Part shown: positions 24,701 through 35,900 of the stretch, one piece after another | Layout: every line of letters begins with the position of its first letter | How positions within the stretch are numbered: the first letter of the stretch is position 1 | Assembly: GCF_910592395.1 (NCBI RefSeq) | Contig: NC_088322.1 | Location: 7,559,431 to 7,623,430 of the forward strand | Length of the DNA stretch: 64,000 bases | DNA from: Lineus longissimus | Lineage: Eukaryota > Nemertea > Pilidiophora > Heteronemertea > Lineidae | Direction: 5' to 3' | The notes under the pieces: generated by a model | Databases searched by the model: none | What the model saw: only the letters and a program-made list of their open reading frames with translations | Told to the model about the DNA's origin: nothing | Translations under genes and position numbers: made by a program

Positions 24701-25497
24701 TTTGGTCAATATAAAACAAGTCACTCGCCTTCCGTTTTAAAGCCTGAAAACAACTGAATCCAAAAGCTAAGCTTCCGCAGATTTTCGGTCAAGTTATCAA
24801 ACCGAAATCCGACCGAAAACACACAAGTCAATATTTGTATTGATTGCGACAAATATTGAGTTTGACTATTGCCCTGTCAGAGGGAGAATAACAAATATCT
24901 AGCAGAAATCCAGTTTAATAAAATATCATCTCTATCCACCACCCCCAAATCTGAGGCCAAAACAAAATGGTGTGAGCTTTTCTTAAGAATAATTAGTGTC
25001 AATGGGCCAGTCCATTCATCAATTGGGGTTGTGTTTGTGTGACAATAACGATGATATCATAATATACATAAATGAAAGAATTGACCAGACACCATCGTGC
25101 AATATACAGGAAAGAATTTATAATATAAATAATTATCTTTATTTCTACATAATACATTAAATATAAGTGTTGATTGTCTTGATGAAGGTCATTTTCGTTA
25201 CCACGGTAGTAGTGCTAATTGCTTCTTATATTAGCACTTAGGCCACATTTTTTTATTTGTTGGATTACTGGGGGTCATTTTCCGGGAGACTAAACTTGAT
25301 AAAAGTTAAGCATGCTTGTTACATGTATGTCCTTGCTAACCGATTCCACCATTCAACACGGATGCAAGATATCCCAAATCCGACACTGCTATGACCAGAA
25401 TCCCGCAAGCTGGGGAACTGAGTCTCGGTAGAGACAATTAATCACATACCTTATTCAAATCATTTGGAGGAAAACCTTCTGGTTTCACATCTTCCAT
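15753..25497 (-). CDS. IP3K: Inositol-1,4,5-trisphosphate 3-kinase, short form
   Basis: Nine minus-strand exons join in phase: 25450-25497 (ATG), 22125-22209, 21587-21736, 21201-21430, 20581-20637, 18909-18965, 17961-18080, 16560-16733, 15753-15773 (TAG); 313 aa. This family phosphorylates Ins(1,4,5)P3 to Ins(1,3,4,5)P4 in calcium signalling. Visible signatures are SWIQLAGHQG (residues 36-45), the ATP-site KK (57-58), PSMMDVKMG (116-124, the PxxxDxKxG inositol-binding motif), RYMQFREK, SDFFKNHEVIGSSLLF and VWLIDFAKT (267-275). The long regulatory N-terminus of vertebrate ITPKA/B/C is absent. Two oddities: IDFGKT reads IDFAKT, and the usual W after RYMQ is F. The 7-codon last exon (MFQSIQ*) rests on a good acceptor (TTATTTTCAG) and phase only. 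The first exon MEDVKPEGFPPNDLNK has a strong AAG|GTATGT donor. Confidence 0.92.
16326..16444. mobile_element. Small TIR element (ATACTGTGTAGAC ends), copy 1
   Basis: CATACTGTGTAGACACTAT at the left and the inverse GGCGTCTACACAGTATT at the right bound about 120 bp in the last kinase intron. A related copy lies at 19235-19362. Confidence 0.45.
16748..17284 (-). mobile_element. TTAA-family MITE, copy B (inverted)
   Basis: Ends AGGGGTACACCGTTCGTAA and (inverted) CGAACGGCGTAGGCCT, with TTAG on the left and TTAA on the right as target-site copies. The interior holds about six 61-bp satellite units in reverse orientation to copies A and C. The left end lies 14 bp from the acceptor of kinase exon 8 (exon edge 16733). 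Confidence 0.8.
18460..18540 (+). mobile_element. Pogo-like MITE, short copy nested in the minisatellite
   Basis: TAGTAGAACCTCTCTATTAAGG at the left continues to GTGTCCTGATTAGAGAGG at the right. Only the central half of the family is present and the right terminus is missing. Confidence 0.65.
18690..18813. mobile_element. Hairpin element of about 124 bp
   Basis: Nearly the whole element is one inverted repeat. GCCGACCGAAT…GATAGTGCTGACAGG pairs with CCTGTTAGCGCTATC…ATTCGGTCGGC; the inner arms ACAGAGTATAGTG and CACTATTCTCTGT also pair. The insertion interrupts the minisatellite unit on both sides, so it arrived after the array. Confidence 0.7.
19012..19160. mobile_element. Hairpin element of about 150 bp
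   Basis: CTATAGATTCATGCACTTGA at the left pairs with TCAAGTGCATGGATCTATAG at the right, and CAACGTTTACATGACG pairs with CGACGTTTTCATAAACGTTG. It lies in the kinase intron 5, 47 bp upstream (in transcript direction) of exon 6. Confidence 0.7.
19235..19362. mobile_element. Small TIR element (ATACTGTGTAGAC ends), copy 2
   Basis: AATATTGTGTAGATGCTATT at the left and GCCTACACAGTATTTC at the right are imperfect inverted repeats of the termini seen at 16326-16444. Confidence 0.4.
19393..19808 (+). mobile_element. TTAA-family MITE, copy C (best-preserved termini)
   Basis: Flanked by TTAA on both sides (19389-19392, 19809-19812). Terminal inverted repeats are AGGCCTACACCATTCGTTA and (inverted) AACGAATGGTGTACCCCT. 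The interior has about four 61-bp units and a unique right arm (CACTACAGCATTGTGTATTA). No ORF, so non-autonomous. This copy defines the family. Confidence 0.85.
20820..21080 (-). mobile_element. SINE-like dispersed repeat, copy 2 (inverted)
   Basis: Reverse complement of the family at 8720 and 63430: TTCCTTGAAAGCCACGCC at the right end and CCTCCAAGGTGGGATGAGCG at the left. It is about 120 bp downstream (in transcript direction) of kinase exon 4. Confidence 0.6.
21930..22112 (+). mobile_element. TTAA-family MITE, copy D (degenerate)
   Basis: Holds a single satellite unit (ACATTGCCGTTGTGTAGAC), the right arm CATTGTGTACAACTGCATTT and the right terminus CGAACGGTGTATCGCT followed by TTAA at 22113-22116. 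That end is 8 bp from the GT of kinase exon 2, and the copy makes up about half of the 388 bp intron 2. Confidence 0.65.
22645..22797 (+). mobile_element. Pogo-like MITE copy
   Basis: Contains CTCGGGACTGACAAGTGCTG, GTGTCCTAATTAGAGAGGTC and CCTTAATAGAGAGG of the family at 29590. Terminal bases have decayed. Confidence 0.55.
23167..23715 (-). CDS. Candidate alternative first exon of the IP3 3-kinase, with acylation signal
   Basis: An ATG at 23713-23715 directly follows a splice-acceptor-like tract (TTTTTTGTCTTTAG-CA). It opens 182 codons starting MGCAFSTPHTGDR and ending at TAA 23167. Met-Gly-Cys with Ser at position 6 is the classical dual myristoylation/palmitoylation pattern. Two donors keep phase 0 and would splice into kinase exon 2 (22209): GAG|GTAACC with exon edge 23572 (48 codons) and TTG|GTCAGT with edge 23197 (173 codons). 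The downstream part has CxxC pairs (NCESCEK, ECERC). It lies on the kinase strand inside intron 1. It could instead be a nested gene or chance ORF; no homologue was recognised. Confidence 0.5.
   Translation of the reverse strand: MGCAFSTPHTGDRNIIGLSYLRSVEKLTDTRRQFSNGHTTSYEVSRSEVTMSPNLNNRSRHNQQRKNDNFTWTCKSTRSKYVVQKRRSCDHVMFPKVDGFPDVTSLTNCESCEKQIADDIGADGKYPGKNLLSAIENRDHHECERCTILKGLQNKMADTLSATSLMLANMLALVSRSVWRSS
24211..24577. mobile_element. TIR element of about 367 bp
   Basis: AATGAGGAACCGGCG at 24211 and its exact inverse CGCCGGTTCCTCATT at 24563-24577 bound GC-richer DNA in kinase intron 1. No ORF was recognised. Confidence 0.55.
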
Positions 25498-26991
25498 TTT
25501 GGTCATCTATTCATAATCAGATGTGTCTTGAAGTCAGCCGCGACCACTCACTTCATGCACTTCTGATGGTGCAAACTCACAACTGAAAAATGCAAGTGAA
25601 ACTTTTTTTGACTAGCTCACAGTGGAGTGTATTTATTTGAACAGTTCTTATTTCTTTGACAACAACGCGAGTGATTGAACTGAGCCCGAGGGCAATAGCT
25701 TACTGCTTATGCTGTTGGATTTCAGTTGCCTCATAAACAAGGGTCTCACTATGCAGTGCGTACAGGGTCCGTTTTGTCCTCCCCAAAAATATAGTTCTTC
25801 AAACGCGTGCCGATTCCATGGATATGAAAAGGCCTGTCCTGTTCCAAATACTATTTACTTTAACGTCATGATCTTAGTTTCCTTGTACAGAGGATGCTTT
25901 AGTGGTTTCACGAGATCCTCTTCTGTGAGTTTTGGACCAAGTCACCACCCTCTGTTGGGCGTCATACGTGATGATATGCTCCCAATACAACAGGAGCCCT
26001 GTGACTTTAGACAACATCTCCCTTATCTTACACCCAAATGTCATGAAATTTTCAGGAAATGTGTTTTATGGCGTACTTATTAATTTTATTTTGATGACTC
26101 TGTACCTGACTTTAAACCTGGTGGTCACTGGTGGGCGCTGGTGGACGCTGTTTAGGATGGCCAGTATTGTACACCTGTTTGTAAAAAAACCCTTGCCTTG
26201 GATTGGACTACGTCATTGGAGTATTACCATAACCATGCGTCTCACGGCAGGGGCACTCAGCAGGTTTGACATCATGCCCCGAGGGGTCCACCACACTGGC
26301 TAGTGAGACCAAGGCGGCTAAACTTTAGAATCCCCGATCGGAAATGACGTAGTTTGATCACATTCAACTATAAATCCATTGAACAGCACTGGTGCTTGGT
26401 TAGTCAACCGATGACCTTTTTTTGGGGTGTGATCGGGGATTGTAAACTCGTTCCACTAAGGCCTCTTGGCTATTCGTAGCAGCTTGCAACACAAAATATA
26501 AAGGACAACTGATGCCCAACATCCTGTCTGACAATAGATTTTCACACCGTCCATATTGCATTACTTATTTTACAGCCAGTTGTCGGACGGGATTTAAACG
26601 CATTATTGACGTTTATTTCGACAATAAATGAAGTTTTCTGACTGTTCAAATAATAAGGAGTAGTAATGTTAATTAAGGTAGTGACATTTACCGTGTTCTG
26701 AGGGAACGTTTGGAAGAAAACAGTAAATTCGATCTTGAAAAATATCTTAATTTTTTTCTTCCTGGGAGACTGCCAAAAATTGACATAAATTCAAAATCTC
26801 TGATTACTAACGAAATAATCAATCAAATTATAATCTTTTACCCACCCTTTTCTAACATTTCAGTACATTGTTATATAGTTTCTTTATATTTATCTATTAT
26901 TAGTAATTCTTATTTCTGTCGTAAAGGTTGAACGACTGCCGCACGACAATCGCGGGAATTTTTATTTTTTCGAGAATTTTATTTCGCAAAA
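25498..26991. promoter_or_regulatory. Head-to-head 5' region between IP3K (-) and PRIM1 (+)
   Basis: The two start codons are 1494 bp apart and diverge, so both promoters must lie here unless upstream UTR exons exist. No TATA box placed convincingly was seen. ORFs of 124 and 123 codons near 25709-26303 look non-coding. An inverted-repeat element lies at 26298-26466. Confidence 0.45.
26298..26466. repeat. Imperfect inverted repeat (possible MITE)
   Basis: AACTTTAGAATCCCCGATCGG at the left is mirrored by GTGATCGGGGATTGTAAACT at the right, with CTAGTGAGAC and GTTCCACTAAG outside them. Several mismatches are present. Confidence 0.4.
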
Positions 26992-29900
26992 ATGACTGCA
27001 AATAAAGAATGTTCCGCGAAATATGACCCAGAAACTTTACCAGATTTCCTACCTATTTACTACAAACGCTTGTTTCCCTACTGGCCGTATTACAGATGGC
27101 TGAATTATGGTGGAGGTGTGTAAAGAGTTGGTTTCTTGACTCGGGCAGTCAGGGTGTCCCCGAAAAAATGGAAGCCAGTCATAGCAAGATTACAATGCGA
27201 AGGAAGGAAATTTCAAACTGGTTTTGGAGGATGTGACTGTGAAACTGGCCTACCTGCCTTTTGAAATATGCCTGGTCGGGCAAACAAACCATTTTTTAAT
27301 GTTTCATTTTGATTTATGTGGAATAGATCTCTCGAGTGTCGGTAATCTCATTGCGACGGCGCCAGACAATGCGAGCCATTGTCTGGCGCCTTTGGACGTG
27401 AAAATTCGACATCTCAATTCACCATCTAATTTGTTTTCTCTATTTTAGTTCCGAAAACCTACTTCACACAACGCGAATTTTCGTTCACCTTGAAAGATGA
27501 CATTTATATCCGCTACCAAAGTTTCTCCGACCAACAGGAGCTGGAGAAAGAAATGCAGAAGCGATGTCCTTACAAAATAGATATTGGTGCTGTATATACT
27601 CATAGGGTATGGTTTGTCTTCAGACTTTGCCACAGGTGTTAGATTTGTTGTCTGTGTACACCTCAGCCAAAATGCGCTAAACAAGCTTGTAATGTGTGTG
27701 TCAGATCTTCTTCCAGTTATCTGTCTAGCCTCATCAGGTTGTGAAAAATAGGATGCCAGACACTAGGGTAGTTTATAGAAAAAGGATGTGTAGATACGTA
27801 AAAGTGTATAGTCCCTGGTTCGAACCCTTCAGTCGGCTTGATCAACTTCAGGCAGGTCTCACTGTTTGTATTGCAGTCTTTGTCTTACTTGCCTTATAGT
27901 TATACCAACCAGGTGAATAAACGGGCACCGGGCAGAACTGCTTAGCCTAGGCCTCAGCGCTGAATAAACACCTCATGAGAGTTCTACCGGAAGAATTTCA
28001 GGATAGAATAGACCAGGTTTTTAAGAGTGAATTCGGATGACGCCTCTGCCGCAGTTGATATCCGACTATAAACCCAAACTCTGTGATAGGAAGGCTTGCA
28101 CATTTTTTTTCAGCCTAAAGACCACAAAACAGTCAAAGCAGCTGCATTTCAAGCCAAAGAGAAGGAACTAGTGTTTGACATTGACATGACTGATTATGAT
28201 GATGTCAGATCATGTTGCCAGTAAGTTTCTTCTTGACATTGACATGACTGATTATGACGACGTCAGATCATGTCGCCAGTAAGTTTCTTCTTGACATTGA
28301 TGCGACAGATGATGACGACGTCAGATCATGTCGCCAGTGAGTTTCTTTTTGACATTGATGATGTGACAGATTATGACGACGTCAGATCATGTCACCAGTA
28401 AGTTTCTTTTTGACATTGATGTGACAGATTATGACGACGTCAGATCATGTCGCCAGTAAGTTTCTTTTTGACATTGATGATGTGACAGATTATGACGACG
28501 TCAGATCATGTTGCCAGTGAGTTTCTTTTTGACATTGATGTGACAGATTATGACGACGTCAGATCATGTCGCCAGTAAGTTTCTTTTTGACATTGATGAT
28601 GTGACAGATTATGACGACGTCAGATCATGTTGCCAGTGAGTTTCTTTTTGACATTGATGATGTGACAGATTATGACGACGTCAGATCATGTCGCCAGTGA
28701 GTTTCTTTTTGACATTGATGATGTGACAGATTATGACGACGTCAGATCATGTCGCCAGTGAGTTTCTTTTTGACATTGATGATGTGACAGATTATGACGA
28801 CGTCAGATCATGTCGCCAGTAAGTTTCTTTTTGACATTGATGTGACAGATTATGATGACATCAGATCATGTTGCCAGTGGGTTTCTTTTTGACATTGATG
28901 ATGGGACAGATTATGACGACGTCAGATCATGTCACCAGTAAGTTTCTTTTTGACATTGATGTGACAGATTATGATGACATCAGATCATGTTGCCAGTGAG
29001 TTTCTTTTTGACATCGATATGACAGATCTGGATGGCTTCTTTTCATTTCCTATGGATTAATCTTGGTTCCTTTATGGCTATCATGAACCCATCAATCTCT
29101 ATGCTAATTTCCTTTGTAATGGCATATATTCAGGTACTCACTGATGGACTTATGATGGCATCATAAGTTAATTGAAACCACGTCTGTTTGACTTTTTCCT
29201 GATCTTGTTTTCTAGGGGTGCTGATATCTGCCATCTGTGTTGGCCTCTGATGACCATTGCAATAAAAATAATTGACAGATCTTTAAGAGGTAATTTAAAA
29301 AAAAGGGGTACTGCCTCAACAAGGAAACACCCTGTCCTGATCCTGAAAAGCAATTTCGGTTCAATCTTTACGCAATCGAATGCTCTTCCCAAATCCCACT
29401 TAAATCACATTGTACAATAAAGGTGAATATTATTATTATGACATCAGTTTTTTCTCCCCAAAATCACACTTCAAACCAAAGGTGATGTAAGTTTTTTGCC
29501 AATTTCTTCTTCCTTGAAAAGACAATTCCACCCTCGTAAGGTTGAGGTTGTTGGCCTGGTAACTCCGCCTTTGACCAGGCTCAGAAGTACAGTAGAACCT
29601 CCCTTAGCGGACACCTCTCTATTAAGGACTTCCTCTATTAGGGATACTAGTTTTGGTCTCAAATTGGGTGTTTCCATTAAATTTGACCTCTCTAAGCAAG
29701 ACGCCTCTCTATAACTGACAGCACTTGTCAGTCCAATGGGTGTCCTTAATAGAGAGGTTCTACTGTAGTTGTAATTGGATCTACTGAGAACATGGCTCCT
29801 CACAGAATTTGGGTGAAATATGGTTCTTTTACTGCAATTCGATCTCAAGATTCATGACTAGATGAGGTGAGCATTGCAAAATGTCACTAATAACGTAGTT

Positions 29901-32900
29901 GCAACATAGGTAACAAGGCAGGCCAATCCCCCACCCCCATCCCCCCCACATACACAGTTTAACGTGTTGTCTCCTGGAGTCATGAGTTCACCTCCTGTGA
30001 ATTATCTGTTCTAGATCTAGTCTTAATTAATTGATGATCACACAAGTTCATACTGATACGTTTGTTGGAAAGTTTTAACCCCTGGGCTGCCCGTAACCCG
30101 TAGCTTTGTCCCCAATAAACTATTTTGAAGGTGTGAATTTATATAACTTGTATTTCTGCTTGAACTGAATTTGAAAAGTTGCAATCTGTTGAGGAAACAT
30201 TGTGCGCCAACAAAAGAACCACCAAAAAATAATAAAAGAATCTGTTAGCAAAGCCAATCCTCATTCAGGTTATGTCAAACTTACAAAGGACTCCATAGAA
30301 TGTTGCCATTTCAGGTATAGTAGAACCTCTCTATTAAGGACACCCTCGGGACAGCAAGTGCTGTCCTTGTTAGGAGGTGTCCTGATTAGAGAGGTCAAAT
30401 TGAATGTAAATAACCAATTCTGGACCAAAACTAGTGTCCTTAATAATAGGGAGGGTGTCCTTAATAATAATAGAGAGGTGTCTTCTATGGGAGGTTCCAC
30501 TGTTTATCAAAAATATGATGTATTTACATTTTTCAGATGATTTTGGTTTCGAACATCTCCTGTGGGTATATTCGGGTCGTCGAGGTGTCCATTGTTGGGT
30601 GTGTGATGAGGCTGCCCGGAAACTGTCACAGAATGCTAGATCCGCCATTGCAGAATATTTGAGCGTTGTGAAGGTAAGGGAGCATCAATTAAGTACGTAC
30701 GCACTGAGAGAGGGGAGGGGGTCATTTCGTCAGAGTCATCGTCAATGTCGGTGTCATAAAGGGAATCATACTGGTCATACTTCACGAGGCCGGAACTTAC
30801 ACGCGATAAACTTGACTGGGTTCTGATGTCACCCCACTACGAGGTATATAGCTGTTTCCCGCGCCATTTTCCACGTGTGTGCCATGTCGGCATCAATACG
30901 CAGTCCGCCGACTGTGGCACCACAAGAAGGAAAATAGGCAATTCATCGAGTAATAAAGTGGTCTCTAGGTGTACGCTCGTACAGAAGGGCGAGGGGGGGT
31001 CTGAAAATCGTCGATTTCGTGCGTATGTACCTAATGGATGGTCCCTAAGACTACATGTATGTCCCGGGAATTCTTCTCCGAGGAGTACGTGTTGTTTCCT
31101 CCAAGGCGGGATGAGCGTTTTTACATGCCACCACGGTTGTGAGGCAATTGGGTTTAGCCTAGTGACTCAGTCTTTGGCCTGAGTTGAGGAGTCCACGCAA
31201 CCTGCTCATGTTTTTCACCTCGTGGCATCTTTTGCTCCAGATAAAAGAAATAAAGAGATGTTGTTTCTAATAAAAGTATTTATTTATCCTTCTGCAATAT
31301 TCATGTATTCACAATCTTCTGATGAGTAATATTTGGCAAAAATTAACCATCCGGGACAGTGTTTCCACTAGAATTTTTTTCGGAGGGGTTGTCATGATAA
31401 TGGAATACACATTATCATGTCTAAAAATGAAGATATACATGTAGCACAAGAAAAGTCTATTATAAATATGAACAAAGCATCATTTTACAACAAGAATTAC
31501 TTTGCATACCAAATTCGTATCTTTACCCCAAAGTTATTGTTAGGTACATTTATGTGATTTTCCCCTTTCCACCCTTCGGTGGAAACCCTTCATGAAGTGT
31601 CAGTGACCATACGTGTATTTGTCGGACAACCCTTTGCCCTAATTTGAATGTTTCAATTCACCCATTTCCGTCGCAAATCAACTGCACTAGAGAGCTTTCT
31701 GATTGGCTCATTTTTAATAAGCGCGCCAGGTATGCAGAATTTGGCAGTTCTGATTGGACAGTCAATTCTCGATAACCGGAACTATAGCCCCACTTTTTGC
31801 TTTCAGAACTCGCAGAATGTTTCGACTTTTATTTTCTAGGGTGGCGAAAACCAGACCAAGAAAGTGGTTCTTCACGACAGTGTTCATCCATCAATAAAGT
31901 GAGTTGGTAGAATTTCTCCACACTTAAAGGTTGCAGCAATTTCAGGTGCTTGTGTACAGGGCGGGGTGCTATCGAGAAGGGAAGTCAATTGGAGGCGAGA
32001 TTGGGTGAATGTGCCCTGATGGGTGGCGACTGATAACTTAATGCCAACCAGACAAGGATAAGTCTGCGTATTCTGCTTGGGTTTCTTGAAAGAAGACGGT
32101 GCGTGTCCTTTTAGTGTTGACGTCTTTAGTGCGGCCTGGAAGAGAAGGCTTTGGGCGAGATTGTGTGAAGAGTCTACGCCGGATTCGTTTGTTCTGGTCT
32201 CTTGATTTCTTTCATGATCATCTTATTGCCGTACACATAGACAAATGGGTTAAGCATGAAGCTGAAATATTGAACCACAAGGAGTATTGGGTGAACCTGC
32301 TTGAAAATGCCAGTAGGTATGACGCGGTAACAGGCCTGCAGAATGGAGATCGGAAAGGACGTGAGGAAAAAAACCAAAATGATTATTGCAGCGCGGAGTA
32401 GAACGGTTCTTAAACAAAATGTTTTTGTTTTGTAATCAGCGGGAACAGTCTCAGACAGTGTTAATAGGGAAGGAGATAGATATTTGGGAGTTTGCAGGAC
32501 ATCAACGACTTGCGGTTGTGAATCCAGCTCTGATGTAGACACTCCCTGTTGGACAGGTGAAGACTCTCGTGAGTCCGCACCGCTTTTGAAAAGAATTCCG
32601 TTGGTGCTCTCCTGGAATGGAGTCGACATTTCAGTATTTGTTATACCGGTACCCGATGTAATCGATGCTCTTGTGACTTTGATATCTGGTCTCGTGTGTT
32701 TCTGATTGTCGAAAATACTCAAGTCCGAGTATCTCCTCTCGTATTCCAACGTGTCAAGGTCATATGAACTGACCTTATGCACTCTAGATATTTTGCGGCA
32801 GATTCTCGGGGAATTCTTCGACCTTGAAACCTTCCGAGTCTGTTGTCTGCTCCCCTGGTGTAGTGTGGGCCGTACATTTATGTTGAATGATTCACATTTT

Positions 32901-35900
32901 TTGTTTGGTCTTTGGACAGACTCCTCATGCTTTCCATTCAGTCTTTTTGTCGAATCTTCATTCTTCCAATGCGCTGTTTGTATCGATGTCGAACACATTG
33001 CACTGTCCTCTTCTGAAAGCCACGAATTCCTTCTCAAACATGTCGGAGCCACTGACAATGTTCGGTTCATCAACTGTTTGACATCGTTTGAATCTGACGT
33101 ACTGTTCATTTTCTGAATCTTGACTTGACCATGACCTTGAAGGTCCTCTGCTGGCCCCATAGCTTGTCCTTGACCTCGACTGATGCCTGCTGGTCTCGTT
33201 GTACCATGAAGGTCGTCTTGTGGTGTCAGCGCTTGACCTTGGTTGTTGTCAGCTGGACTTATAACTTGACCTACATTGTGACTGTTGGGTCGCATCATTG
33301 TATTGATGTTGGCGGGCATCCAAGCCACGGATTCTTTCGAATAAAGTCCCGATGATGATGGTTCCATTACATCAACCGTCTCATGCAGTCTTGGCATACA
33401 TGTAGAATGGAGACTTGTTGTGGACATATCAGAAAATTCTGTTTCAGTTTGCTGCAATGGTGCAGCTTTCTCATTTTTCTTACGTTTTCTCTGCTTCTTT
33501 CCTCTGCGCTTTGACATGTTCTCCTCATTTCGAGTACTCCCACTTGTCTTAGTGCTGGAACTATCGGTCCACGAGTTCCCAACGGTCGATCGTGTGTGCC
33601 TTAAAGGTTTAAGAATGACCAGTTCATCATGAGTGTTATCGGTAATTAATACCTTTTTCTTGGGCAGTTCTTTGGTGCCTGTTTGAAACAGAGTTTCATC
33701 GCTAGATACCGGGAGGCAGATGAAATTGGTTGAGGGAGTGTACTTTGATACAGTTGCATCACATACATGAGGATGATAGTTCCTTTCCACAAATGGATTG
33801 TTACTTGGCATGATTGCCTTGCGGTGGGAAGGGAACGCTTTTTCAAGCATGTGCATGCTCAGATCAGAGCTAGACTGGGAGGTGTTTAAGAAAAATGGAG
33901 ATAAACCTTTCTTGATAACATTGTAGTTGGAAGATTCAAAGTTTCTTTTTGGAATGGGTGAGAAAGCTTGCACGGTACCGTTGCCTGCAAGCCTTGGTGA
34001 GAGAATCGAGATGTTACCATCACCAAGAGCCTTTTGTGAGTCTGAGAGAGCTTGCCTGGTACCATCACCGGCACTATATACAGGCATTGGTGACAGTGCT
34101 CGCATAGTACCATCGCCTGTGGGCATTGGTGAGAGAGCTCGTGTGGTACCATCACATATAGACAATGGTGAGAGAGCTCGTGTGGTACAATCACAAATAG
34201 ACATTGGTGAGAGAGCTCGAGTAGTATTATTGCCCCCAGGGCTAGGGATTGAGGACAGAGCTCTCATGTTAGCTTCACCAAAACTATATGCAGTTACAGG
34301 CATTGGTGAGAGAGATTGCATGGTACCATCACAAATCGACATTGGTGAAGAAGCTCTCATGGTAGCTTCACAGTGACTATATACAGATACTGGCATTGGT
34401 GAGAGAGCTTGATAGGTACCATCACAAATAGACATTGGTGAGGGAGCTCGCGTGGTGCCATCACAAATAGACATTGGTGAGAGTGCTCGGAGGGTGCCAT
34501 CATGTACAGACAAGCCAGAGGGCTGGAAGCCCCCTACAGGTACTGGAGAGAAAGTTGGAAGAATGGCATCTAAACTGGAACAAGACAACTTGCTCATATG
34601 TCTAAACGTTTCAGGGAAATTTGGCATGATGCCCTCTGAATTTGTTGGGGTCTTGTTTCCCATGGTGCCATATGCAGTCTTTGGAAAAAGATTACAGGGA
34701 CTTTCTTTATTCATGTCTGTATAGTTACAGGCATCAGATAAAGGCCTACCTGGATAGTCAGAAAGGGAACTCCAACTATTGATCCTATTTCTGACAAGAA
34801 ATTCTTTTAAAGAGTCTTTTCTCAAACTTCGTCTACCCTCGTTTTCTGGTAATAGCTCAGCCCTACTTACGTTACCTCTGTTTACTAACGTCCCGTCCAT
34901 ATTTTCTGGGACTGACTGAACTGCACTCCTTCTTTTATCCATCAATGCAACTGTCCTATCCTTATTTTCCGGGACTGATTGGACCACCCTGTCCTTACTC
35001 CTATCCACGATTTTGACAGCCCAATCCTCATTTTCACTTTCTCGTACCAATTCAACTATACTTCTTGAACTTCTATTTGATAACGCCATTGTCATGTTGT
35101 CAATATCCGGTGGCACCAGTTCGAATCTCCTGTTCAGATTCATCTCATCCAATTCCACCGTCTGTTCCTCTTTTCGCACCGTCAATTCATTCGGCACATT
35201 TGCAGCGGCCCCTTCCTTGCCTACTTCACCACTTTTGATACTACTTTCTGGCATGCTGCGTGTCATTGGCTGCTGATTTGCTAGATAAGTCTTTTGCACA
35301 ATGAACGTTATACCGTTACCATACAAAATCAAAAGAACGATTGATATACAGAGCGTCCCCAAAAGTAGACTGTAATGGAGAAATTGGCCGTATGGGTCAA
35401 TTTCAAATGTTGATACTGGTGTACATCCACTACATAGTTGGAACATCACTGTTGGGTTATTTGCCGTTGCTTCAAAGTATCCACCATAGATCACGAACGG
35501 CAACGGGATGACCCAGCATGCGACAATTGGAACAAGTGAAGTGGACGTTCTACCAATTTTGACAAAACTCGTTCTAATCTTACCCAGTCGTTCTGCTGCG
35601 ATGACTGTCAAAAGTGAGAACATTTTTATCTCACAGTACTGAAGAGTCAAATAGAGTGCTAGACAAAGTGGTCTGTTTTTTTCGTTGAAAAACCTCAGGA
35701 TATGCACAGCAATGTTGAGGGGTAACACAACAAGACAAACAAGCACATCCATGACCAGTAGACTCATGACCGATTTATGAAACGCCCACAGTTTCTTTTG
35801 TTTCAACATCTTGTGAAGAGCGGTGACATTGGCAGTACCCCCTATTATCATAACGATAATCAACAATATGGTGGCTACAATGGTTATCCCCCTTTCTGTC

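Noticed and set aside
27811-27825. GGTTCGAACCC, similar to a tRNA B-box
   Set aside because: No A-box at a suitable distance and no cloverleaf; not called as a tRNA or tRNA-derived SINE.
28221-29030. The exon-like units in PRIM1 intron 3 as mutually exclusive alternative exons
   Set aside because: They lack acceptors of their own, and later units have lost part of the coding motif.
33927-34376. 149-codon plus-strand ORF
   Set aside because: It is the shadow of the GPCR repeat block (39-bp units keep any frame open on both strands).
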